DNA of 64,000 nucleotides, taken from Nostoc sp. ATCC 53789 (GTDB lineage: Bacteria; Cyanobacteriota; Cyanobacteriia; Cyanobacteriales; Nostocaceae). This document shows, piece after piece, positions 1 through 8,200 of this stretch; positions within the stretch are counted from its first letter, which is position 1, and each line of letters starts with the position of its first letter. The position numbers and the translations under genes are program-made. Where the stretch lies: NCBI RefSeq assembly GCF_009873495.1, contig NZ_CP046703.1:7002001-7066000 (forward strand), given 5' to 3'. The notes under the pieces were generated by a model. The model searched no databases and was not told where the DNA came from. It was given only the letters and a program-made list of their open reading frames with translations.

Positions 1-146
1 CGTTGATCGTCTGTAGGGAGCATGGATAAATGGCGATCGCCTCCGACGATTACTTTCGCTTGATCGACTAGAGAACGAGCCATCGCACTTAACCCCTGTA
101 ATCCATCTTCCCCAATGCCGACGATAGAAAGCCATTTCTCTGTCAT
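1..146 (-). CDS. Precorrin-6Y C5,15-methyltransferase, N-terminal fragment (partial at window edge)
   Basis: The minus strand from the ATG at 144-146 reads MTEKWLSIVGIGEDGLQGLS and continues open to the window edge. The start VGIGEDG, followed by a VIVGGDRHL-type stretch, is the beginning of the tetrapyrrole methylase fold of the CbiE/CobL family, which methylates the corrin ring in cobalamin biosynthesis with S-adenosylmethionine as donor. Only 48 codons are visible, so CbiE alone and the longer CobL (CbiE-CbiT fusion) cannot be told apart. It is the first of three consecutive minus-strand genes. The 168 bases between it and ispH are AT-rich and hold no gene. Confidence 0.75.
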   Translation of the reverse strand, partial: MTEKWLSIVGIGEDGLQGLSAMARSLVDQAKVIVGGDRHLSMLPTDDQ

Positions 147-314
147 ACTAATTCATAATTAATTCTTTATCGATTTATTGAATTTCTCATAAATTTTAAA
201 AATAGTGAACACTACTACTTTCTTAAGCTACTTTTGAGGGTTAGTAGTAAGGACTTCAGTCTTTATTTTTTCAGCACTCAATTCCTTACTAATAACTTGC
301 TTACTTGATCACTG

Positions 315-1523
315 TTAAACCAGCGCTGCTGTTGCTTTCACAGCAAAAATTTTCTCAATCACATCTTCTACTACCTTATCTGGTGTAGAAGCACCAGAAG
401 TGATTCCCACGACAATTTCACCATCTGGCAACCAGTTTTTTGTAGTTATTAACTGCCCATTTAATTGCCGATGTTCTATAGAATCTCCTGATTGAATCCG
501 CTCAACAGTATCAATGTGATAAGAAGGAATTCCTCGCTCAAAAGCAATTTGTTGTAATTGAGTAGTATTCGATGAATTAAACCCACCAATTACTACCATT
601 AAATCCAAGTTATGTTCCACCAATTCCAACATTGCATCTTGGCGTTCTTGGGTGGCATCACAAATAGTATTGAAGCTTTGGAAATGCTGATTTAACTCTA
701 TGGGGCCATACTTCTGCAACATAGTCCGCTCAAAAAGCTTTCCGATTTGCTCAGTTTCGTCTTTAAGCATCGTGGTTTGGTTAGCAATCCCAACTCTTGC
801 TAAATCTTGATCGGGGTCAAATCCTGCTGAACAAGCTTTAGCAAATTTTGTCAGAAATTCTTCACGGTTGCCACCATTGATAATATAGTCAGCAACATAT
901 TGTGCTTCTTGCAAATTCAACACAATTAAATACTTGCCAGCAAAGGAACTAGTTGCAACTGTTTCTTCGTGCTTATATTTACCGTGAATTATTGATGTAT
1001 AATCGATTTTTTTGTGCTTTTCTACTGTATTCCAAACTTTAGATACCCAAGGACAAGTTGTATCAACAATTTTGCAGCCTTTATCGTGAAGGATCTGCAT
1101 TTCTTGAACGCTAGCCCCAAAAGCGGGTAATATCACTACATCACCAGTGCCAACAACAGAAAAGTCTTTATCCTTTCCTTCAATGGGGATGAATTCTACT
1201 TCCATCTCCTGCATACGCTGATTTACAGAAGGGTTATGGATAATCTCGTTAGTAATCCAGATGTGTTCTGTGGGAAAATGCTGACGAGTTTCGTAGGCCA
1301 TGGCCACAGCCCGTTCTACACCCCAACAAAAACCGAAGGCTTGTGCTAGTCTGATCGTCACATCACCCCGTTGCAGAATGTAATTGCGATCGCGAATTTC
1401 TTGAATCAAGTTACTCTGATATTCAGATTGCAACTGGGTAGCAACTTCTGCTTGATGACCAAAGCCCTTGCGATTGTAATTTTCGGAATGTTGCAGGCTG
1501 CGCTTAAAAGCTTTTGTATCCAT
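315..1523 (-). CDS. ispH: 4-hydroxy-3-methylbut-2-enyl diphosphate reductase
   Basis: IspH (LytB) is the last enzyme of the MEP isoprenoid pathway; it reduces HMBPP to IPP and DMAPP with a 4Fe-4S cluster. The three cluster cysteines can be placed at Cys66 (FGFCWGVERAV), Cys157 (VDTTCPWVSK) and Cys288 (FNTICDATQERQDAM). The substrate-binding His is in EIIHNP (His96), and the C-terminal GITSGASTPD signature is present. The length of 402 residues is that of the cyanobacterial/plant type, longer than the roughly 310-residue E. coli enzyme because of an N-terminal extension and an insertion. In cyanobacteria the electrons are expected to come from ferredoxin. The gene stands alone, 117 bases downstream of the start of its neighbour's stop codon region. 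Confidence 0.95.
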   Translation of the reverse strand: MDTKAFKRSLQHSENYNRKGFGHQAEVATQLQSEYQSNLIQEIRDRNYILQRGDVTIRLAQAFGFCWGVERAVAMAYETRQHFPTEHIWITNEIIHNPSVNQRMQEMEVEFIPIEGKDKDFSVVGTGDVVILPAFGASVQEMQILHDKGCKIVDTTCPWVSKVWNTVEKHKKIDYTSIIHGKYKHEETVATSSFAGKYLIVLNLQEAQYVADYIINGGNREEFLTKFAKACSAGFDPDQDLARVGIANQTTMLKDETEQIGKLFERTMLQKYGPIELNQHFQSFNTICDATQERQDAMLELVEHNLDLMVVIGGFNSSNTTQLQQIAFERGIPSYHIDTVERIQSGDSIEHRQLNGQLITTKNWLPDGEIVVGITSGASTPDKVVEDVIEKIFAVKATAALV

Positions 1524-1639
1524 TAGATTTGTCTATTTCAACCACTATTTTTTATTTTCTCGCGCCCAGACGAGATTTATACACAGTTGTATTCAAAAAT
1601 ATTATCAGAGAGGGGGAAAGGGAAAAGGATTTAATGCCT

Positions 1640-2506
1640 TTACCCTTTACCCTTTAACCTTTTCCCCTCTTCTTCTTGCTGGGATTTTAATTCGATTTCG
1701 CTATAAATCTGCAATGCAGAACGCCAAACTATATACCCTTCGGGACTTAAATGTAAGCCATCAGTAGTAAATTCGCGGCGGAGATTTCCTTGCTTGTTAG
1801 TAAACAGGGGATATAAATCAAGATATTTGACACCTTTTTTGGTAGAAATACTTTGCAGTTGCTGATTCAACCCCTGAATGCGAATATTGGCAACAGCTAG
1901 AAGTTTATCTCGTCCTTTCCAGGTTGCTTCCTCTGCCCCATGTGGCAAAATCGATTGCACAACAATTTGCGCGGTGGGATGCCTCTTTCGGAGGTAATTG
2001 ATAATTTGCCGCTGATTATCTAAAATTTCCTCGTTGCTCACTCCACGAATTAGGTCATTAATGCCAATCATCACAAAAATGACTTCTGGTTTGCTGCGGT
2101 CAAATATTTTCAACCTGTTTAAGAGTCCATTACTGGTTTCGCCAGAAATCCCTTGATTGAGCCAAGTTTTACCTTCGGGTAATAACTCAGGGGGAAACCA
2201 TAAACTCAGAGAATCACCCGCCAGGATAGTTAAATGCGGAGGACGTTGGTCAGCAGCGACCTTGGCTTCTTGCTTGAGAATTTCTACCCACTCTTGGTAA
2301 GTGAGTTGATGACGGCGACCCAAATCAGGTGTAGCAATTTGGGTTGAGTTGTTCAGGTTAATTTGTTCTGGGGATGTAACTATCCCAAAAAAAGCGGCCA
2401 ATTTCTGCTGTTGCCAAATTAGCAGAATGACCGCCAACATTAGGATGCCGTTGGTTAACAGCGAGAAAAATGCCCAGATAGGAAAGGTTTTTGCAGAAGT
2501 AGACAC
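1640..2506 (-). CDS. SGNH/GDSL-type lipase or esterase, membrane-anchored
   Basis: A 288-residue protein with one N-terminal membrane segment (about residues 10-30, ending in LIWQQQ), which would anchor it facing the periplasm. The SGNH hydrolase blocks are visible: ILAGDSLSLW holds the nucleophile Ser of the GDS motif, GISGETSNG the block II Gly, MIGINDL the block III Asn, and DGLHLSPEGY the catalytic Asp and His. The family hydrolyses esters, acyl groups or acetyl groups on sugars; the substrate cannot be read from the sequence. It lies downstream of amt on the same strand, separated by a 20-bp perfect inverted repeat, so a shared transcript is uncertain. The C-terminus is rich in Lys and Glu. 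Confidence 0.85.
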   Translation of the reverse strand: MSTSAKTFPIWAFFSLLTNGILMLAVILLIWQQQKLAAFFGIVTSPEQINLNNSTQIATPDLGRRHQLTYQEWVEILKQEAKVAADQRPPHLTILAGDSLSLWFPPELLPEGKTWLNQGISGETSNGLLNRLKIFDRSKPEVIFVMIGINDLIRGVSNEEILDNQRQIINYLRKRHPTAQIVVQSILPHGAEEATWKGRDKLLAVANIRIQGLNQQLQSISTKKGVKYLDLYPLFTNKQGNLRREFTTDGLHLSPEGYIVWRSALQIYSEIELKSQQEEEGKRLKGKG

Positions 2507-2596
2507 GACTAGCGAAATTTACCAATTATTTGAATCAAATTTTAACGCTAGCGATCGCAAATTACACAATCTTAAATTGGAGAATGGGGAGCAGAG

Positions 2597-2658
2597 GGAG
2601 AATTGGGGACAAGGGGTGAGAATTTGAAACAAGTCTTTCCCCTTGTCCCCAATTCTCC
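2597..2658. repeat. Large inverted repeat of the GGGGACAAGG family
   Basis: Two perfect 20-base arms (2597-2616 and 2639-2658, containing AATTGGGGACAAGGGG and its complement) flank a 22-base loop between amt and the SGNH gene. The reverse complement of the loop and arms is almost the same as a stretch inside the phytochrome gene near 48490-48570, so this is a dispersed element rather than only a terminator. It could still act as a terminator or mRNA-stabilising hairpin for amt. Confidence 0.85.
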
Positions 2659-2699
2659 TTGTCCCCTTGTCCTCTTCCCTATTCCTTATTCCCACTAAA

Positions 2700-4142
2700 C
2701 TAAGTCGGACGATCGCCAAACTCGGAATTGTAACCTTCTTCGCCGTGTTCGTTGATATCCAAACCTTGTAATTCTGCTTCTTCTTTAACACGCAGTCCAA
2801 CTGTAGCATCAATAACTTTGAGAATAATCCACGTACCAACACCTGCGATCGCGTAAGCAACGGCGATTGCTATTAGTTCAACTCCCAATTCACCAAAATT
2901 ACCACGCAGCACTCCGTCTTTACCTCCGCCGTTGACTTGAGTTGTGGCAAAGATAGCTGTTAAAATTGCCCCCACTGTCCCACCAACGCCATGCACGGGA
3001 TAGGTATCTAAAGCATCGTCAATTTGCAGCTTATGTTTGAAACTCACAGCATAGAAGCAAACAAAGGCAGTGATGAAACCAATTAAAATAGCTGATAGCG
3101 GTGTGACAAATCCGGCGGCGGGAGTGATACCTACTAAACCAGCAACGGCTCCTGTAGCTGCTCCTACGGCTGTCGGTTTACCCCGTAAAACTGCTTCCAT
3201 AATTAGCCACATTAATGCACCAGCCGCCGCCGACGTATTGGTGGCAACAAAGGCTGTTGTTGCTAAATTTGTTGTTAAGTCCCCAGAAGTTCCACTAGCA
3301 ACAGTTAGGGCACTTCCAGCGTTGAAACCGAACCAACCAAACCACAGCAAGCCAGCACCCAGCAAGATGAAAGGAACGTTGTGCGGGGGGCTAAGGCGGT
3401 CAGGATGGGTTCTACGGGGGCCAAGGACAATGGCAGCTACTAGGGCTGAAACACCAGAACTAATGTGAACTACTGTACCCCCAGCAAAGTCCAAAGCACC
3501 TAATCCACCATATAAACCCAAGAATCCACCTTTCGCCCATACCATGTGGTCAAGGGGGGCGTAAACAAAGGTTGACCACAGCATTACAAACAGACAATAA
3601 GCGCGGAAACTCATCCGCTCAACGAGCGCCCCAGAAATTAAAGCTGGGGTGATAATGGCAAACATGGCTTGATAAATCATGAATGCTTGGTGGGGAATCG
3701 TTCCAGCATAAGAGACTACATCAGCATATTTGGGGTCTGCTGCTTTGAGCGCATCTTCATAAGGTAGATGCGGTAAGTAGCCTTGAGTCTCCAAACCGAC
3801 ACCGTTCAACCCAAACCATTGCAACCCACCGATGAATGGCAACCCTGGTGCAAAAGAAAGACTATAACCCCAGAGAATCCAGGTAACTCCCACGATCGCC
3901 ATCAAGACAAAGCTCATCATCAATGTGTTTAGGATATTGCGCGATCGCACAAATCCACCATAGAAAAATGCCAATCCTGGTGTCATTAGCAACACCAATG
4001 CTGCTGAAATCAGCATAAATGCCGTGTCTCCAGTATCAGCAGCTGGTACAGCAACTGGTGTTTGGGCAAAAGCATTACCCATTAGCGGCCCTGCCAAAAA
4101 TAATAGGGTCATAGCCCCAATCATCACAACTTTCTTCAACAC
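2700..4142 (-). CDS. amt: Ammonium transporter (Amt family)
   Basis: A 480-residue Amt/MEP/Rh channel for ammonium uptake across the cytoplasmic membrane. An N-terminal signal-like segment ending in NAFAQ is followed by about eleven membrane segments. Family motifs include the first-helix block LMTPGLAFFYGG, DHMVWAKGG, the pore block WFGFNAGSALT and the conserved His in DTYPVHGVGG. The C-terminal cytoplasmic tail ends in GYNSEFGDRPT. The start is GTG at 4140-4142 behind an AGGAAG ribosome-binding site; an in-frame ATG lies six codons further on. A GTA-N8-TAC site sits 30 bases upstream, in line with nitrogen control by NtcA, as is established for cyanobacterial amt genes. Confidence 0.95.
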   Translation of the reverse strand: MLKKVVMIGAMTLLFLAGPLMGNAFAQTPVAVPAADTGDTAFMLISAALVLLMTPGLAFFYGGFVRSRNILNTLMMSFVLMAIVGVTWILWGYSLSFAPGLPFIGGLQWFGLNGVGLETQGYLPHLPYEDALKAADPKYADVVSYAGTIPHQAFMIYQAMFAIITPALISGALVERMSFRAYCLFVMLWSTFVYAPLDHMVWAKGGFLGLYGGLGALDFAGGTVVHISSGVSALVAAIVLGPRRTHPDRLSPPHNVPFILLGAGLLWFGWFGFNAGSALTVASGTSGDLTTNLATTAFVATNTSAAAGALMWLIMEAVLRGKPTAVGAATGAVAGLVGITPAAGFVTPLSAILIGFITAFVCFYAVSFKHKLQIDDALDTYPVHGVGGTVGAILTAIFATTQVNGGGKDGVLRGNFGELGVELIAIAVAYAIAGVGTWIILKVIDATVGLRVKEEAELQGLDINEHGEEGYNSEFGDRPT

Positions 4143-4171
4143 TTCTTTTTCTTCCTAAGCACCAACGATTT

Positions 4172-4185
4172 GTATCCTTAACTAC
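4172..4185 (-). promoter_or_regulatory. Candidate NtcA-binding site upstream of amt
   Basis: The sequence GTAGTTAAGGATAC fits GTA-N8-TAC, the core of the NtcA consensus, and is palindromic in its outer triplets. NtcA activates ammonium transport genes of cyanobacteria. The centre lies only about 36 bases before the annotated GTG, which is close for an activator site at -41.5. Either translation begins at the internal ATG (4122-4124), or the site works differently. No clear TAN3T box was seen at the expected distance. Confidence 0.4.
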
Positions 4186-4405
4186 ATTTGATTACTTTTG
4201 GCTACACATTTTTGTCTTAAAAGTTACTTAACTTTTATTTTCTGGAAATGTTAACAAAAATATAATCCTGATTGTAGTTGCCAAAATAAAAACAAGGGTG
4301 TAACGATGCAATGATTGCATCTTTTTGTGCAGGATAGCATTTTATGCAAGCGCTACAAAACTCCAAATTTTTAGTTACTTACTGTTACAAAACAAGATAC
4401 TTGTA

Positions 4406-4430
4406 AAAATTGATAATTATTATCAATTTT
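4406..4430. promoter_or_regulatory. Fur-box-like perfect palindrome
   Basis: Two 11-base arms (AAAATTGATAA and its complement) surround TTA. The core TGATAATTATTATCA at 4411-4425 matches the 7-1-7 Fur consensus TGATAATnATTATCA exactly. It lies 264 bases before amt and about 280 bases after the ynfA-like gene, with no iron-related gene beside it. An AT-only stem of this kind could also be a weak transcription terminator for the ynfA-like gene, as the minus strand continues with five T. Confidence 0.4.
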
Positions 4431-4708
4431 CAGAAAATTTGTACAAATTTATCATGAATTCTCTTTATCTCTACGCATTTACGCGGGAGATATACAGATT
4501 GTTGCTTATCTTCGGCTGGTTATTAAAAACCTTGGCGATTTTTGGTCAGCTTATTATGTGTTTAGGGAATTCCAGCAAAAGAAACATCCCATCTCCAGAT
4601 AGCACATCTGTGCTATCCAAACAAATGTATAAATAATTTTGGATAATTTATGTTTTGCCAGTCTCTGAAAAGCAGGTATTAGAAAATTTATTAATCTAGA
4701 AGTTCTAC

Positions 4709-5032
4709 TTAAGGTCTGGGTGCAAACATGATAATGAGAACACTCACTAAAGCTAAACATGCTCCTATGAGGTCGTAGCGGTCTGGAGTTACACCGTCTA
4801 CCTTCCAACCCCAAAACATTGCTATTGCGATAAACACACCACCGTAAGCAGCATACACTCTGCCAAAATTTGCCGATTGAAGAGTTGCAATAATCCCATA
4901 GAAAGTTAAAGCAATTCCCCCCAATATGCCCCACCAGAACGGCTTACCTTCGCGCAGCCACAACCAGATTAGGTAGCCTCCTCCAATTTCAAATAAACCA
5001 GCCCACAAAAAATACAGCAGAGACTTAATCAT
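4709..5032 (-). CDS. YnfA/UPF0060 family small multidrug-like membrane protein
   Basis: A 107-residue protein with four membrane segments. It carries the family's typical start (FLWAGLFEIGGGYLIWLWLR), the central GRVYAAYGGVFI block and the end DRYDLIGACLALV...MFAP. UPF0060 proteins have the fold and length of small multidrug resistance transporters; the transported substrate is not known. The gene stands alone between two regulatory-looking intergenic regions. Length and motifs agree with the family throughout, so it appears intact. Confidence 0.88.
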   Translation of the reverse strand: MIKSLLYFLWAGLFEIGGGYLIWLWLREGKPFWWGILGGIALTFYGIIATLQSANFGRVYAAYGGVFIAIAMFWGWKVDGVTPDRYDLIGACLALVSVLIIMFAPRP

Positions 5033-5243
5033 TTGACAAATTTATCCATCAGCTAGAACTCAGTGAAATTACGCTAACGCTTTTAACTAAACTATTGTCA
5101 TTAATTGAAGTAAGTTTATTGACCTGGGCATTGGCATTGGATATTAGGTATTAGGCATGGTGGGCAATCTCCTTGTCTCCCCTTTAATCTCCCTCATTTC
5201 CCTGCTTCTTCCCCAGCCCCCAGAATGTAGATAAGGCTTAAGG

Positions 5244-8200
5244 ATGAAAGCACCATTACCTAATAACGAAATACAGAGAATCGAGACACTTTTGGAGTAT
5301 AAAATTCTCGACACACCATCTGAAGCTGCCTTTGATGACCTCACCCGTTTAGCCTCGTATATTTGTCAGACTCCTATTGCCTTAATTAGCTTAATTGATA
5401 CAAATCGCCAGTGGTTCAAGTCAAAAGTCGGTTTAGATGTCTTAAAAACACATCGAGATTTTGCATTCTGTAGCCATGCTATTTTACAGCCTGACGTTTT
5501 TGTTGTGCCTGATGCAACAAATGACGAAAGGTTTGCCACCAACCCACTGGTTACATCTGACCCAAATATTAGATTTTATGCTGGTGTACCTCTGATTAAC
5601 CCTGAAGGATATACTCTAGGAACTCTGTGTGTGATTGATTACGTACCACGAGAACTTACTCCAGAGCAGATAGAGGCATTACGAGCATTAGGCCGTCAAG
5701 TCATCAAGCAACTGGAATTGCGCCGAAATTTAGCAAGTTTGGTACTTGTTACCAAGAAAAGCAAACAGGCACAGAAGGTAAGCAAACAATTTTTTAAAAA
5801 GATTGCAGCAGGTTTTGGTGTAGCATCGGTAATTTTAGTTTTGATTGGTGTATTTTCCTATCAAAATACAACAGTATCTACTAATAATCGCAGTATATTA
5901 AAAAATATTTCTCAAAAAATCAACAGTTTAGAAGAGCTACTGTCTCAAATAAAGGATGCGGAGACTAGGCAACGTAGTTACATTATTACTGGAAAACCAA
6001 CTTATCTAAAACCCTATCAAGAATCACTTGCCAATGTCGAGCAAGAAATTGCCAAACTAAAGAATTTAAGTACAGATCAACCAAACCAACAAAAGCAGAT
6101 TGCAACGCTTGAAGTTCTAATTGCAGATAAACTTACTGAACTAAACCAGACTATCAACTTACGCCAAAAAAAGGGAGTAGAGGCGGCGTTGCAAGTAGTA
6201 CTGACAAATAAAAGTCAAAATCTCATGGATGATATCCGCAAGGAGATCAATGAGATAGAGAACGAGGAAAGGGAGCGGCATCAGCAACTTTCACAAACAG
6301 CAAAAGCTTGGACTCGCAAAACAACTGTGACAATTGCGATCGCTATTTGCCTAAGTTTTATCGTTCTTGCTGTAGTTTACTACTTCATTTATCGTGAGGT
6401 AACAGAGCGCAAAAGGACAGAAGAAACCTTAAATCAAGAACGCAACTTTATCTCAGCAGTTGTTGATACAGCCAGCGCATTAGTAATAGTTCTCGATTCT
6501 CAAGGGCAAATTGTTCGTTTCAATCAAGCTTGTGAGCAAATAACAGGTTACTCCTTCGATGAGGTGAGGGGTAGGTATTTCTGGAACTTGTTCCTACTTC
6601 CTGAAGAAGTGGAATCAGTTAAAGCAGTTTTTCAGGAATTGCTAACTGGTAGAGGCTTTCTGGAGCATGAAAACCATTGGGTAATGAAGGATGGCAGTCG
6701 GCGACTGATTGCTTGGTCGAATACCTTCTTAAAAGACTATGAAGGATTGGTGGAATACATTGTTGGCACTGGCACTGACATCACCGATCGCAAACGAGTA
6801 CAACAGCATTTAACTGCACAATATGCTGCAACCCGCGTTTTGGCAGAGTCTACCACAATCAACGAGGCTTACCCTCGAATCTTACAAGGAATCTGCGAGA
6901 GTTTAGGATGGGATTTAGGTGAAATTTGGATGGTCGATCAGCAAGCAAATGTGCTGCGTTTTCTTTCCATCTGGCATAAAGCATCCCTTGAAGTGCAAGA
7001 ATTTGAAGCACTGAAGCGACAAACCACTTTTATAGAAGGAATTGGACTACCTGGGCGTGTCTGGGCTAGTTCTGAAGCTGTTTGGCTGACTGATGTCGTT
7101 AATGATCTGAATTTTCCTCACTTCAAAATCGCGGCTCAAATAGGATTACACGCAGCTTTCGGTTTTCCAATTCGGACTGGTAACAAAATTCTGGGCGTGA
7201 TTACCTGCTTCAATCGTGAAATCAAACCTCCTGACCAAGATTTAGTCAACACGATGAATTCTATTGGTGAGCAAGTGGGCCAATTTATTCAGCGTAAGCG
7301 GGCTGAAGAGGAATTACAACGCCAAAACCTGCGATCGCAACTTTTTACCGAAATCACCCTCAAAATTCGCCAGTCTTTGCAAATCGAAGAAATTCTCGAA
7401 ATCACTGTCAAGGAAGTGCAAAAGATTCTCCAAACTGACCGAGTTTTAATCTATCAGCTTTTACCAGATGAGTCTGCAACCTCCGTTGTTGAAGCAGTAA
7501 TTTCTGGCTTACCAGAAATCAAAGAGCAAAATATCACCGCCCCTTACTTACGAGCAGAATACCTGCAACAGTACTATCTACAAAAGTACCGTCAAGGAGA
7601 GATTTTAGGACTAGCTGAGTTAGATTTACTCGAAGTCCAACAAAGTGACCTCAGATTAATCCAACAGTTTGGGGTCAAAGTCAACTTTGTTGTACCTATT
7701 TTGGTCAAAGAAGAACTTCGCGGCTTGCTCATAGTCCATCAGTGTGATGATTCTCACCAATGGTCTAGTTTTGAAACTCATCTCTTGCGGCAAATAGCTG
7801 ACCAAGTAGGCATTGCTTTAGCCCAAGCTCAACTTTTAAAAGCAGAAACTCGTCAGCGAGAAGAACTTGAAATTGCCCGTCAGCAAGCAGAATTAGCTTC
7901 TCAGACTAAAAGTGCTTTTTTGGCAAATATGAGTCATGAAATTCGCACTCCCATGAATGCTGTCTTGGGGATGACCAGTTTGGTTTTAGATACTCCCTTA
8001 AATCCAGAACAACGAGATTTTATTGAAACAATTCGGATTAGTGGAGATGCCCTTTTAAGTTTAATCAATGAGATTTTGGATCTTTCCAAACTTGAGGCTG
8101 GAGAAATGGTTCTCGAAGCTCTAGATTTTAACCTATCCACTTGTGTTGAAGAGGTGGTGGAATTATTGGCTCCATCAGCCCATAGTAAGGGGTTAGAAAT

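Larger units (their letters stand above)
4143..4708. other. Intergenic region between amt and the ynfA-like gene
   Basis: 566 AT-rich bases with the NtcA-like site at one end and a 25-base palindrome at 4406-4430. A 103-codon open frame on the plus strand (4325-4636) has no recognisable domain, low-complexity composition and no clear ribosome-binding site, so it was not called. Nothing else was recognised. Confidence 0.5.

Noticed and set aside
2519..2860. 113-codon minus-strand frame overlapping the amt 3' end
   Set aside because: Its sequence is amt in another frame plus the GGGGACAAGG repeat.
4325..4636. 103-codon plus-strand frame upstream of amt
   Set aside because: No domain, biased composition from AT-rich DNA, no ribosome-binding site.
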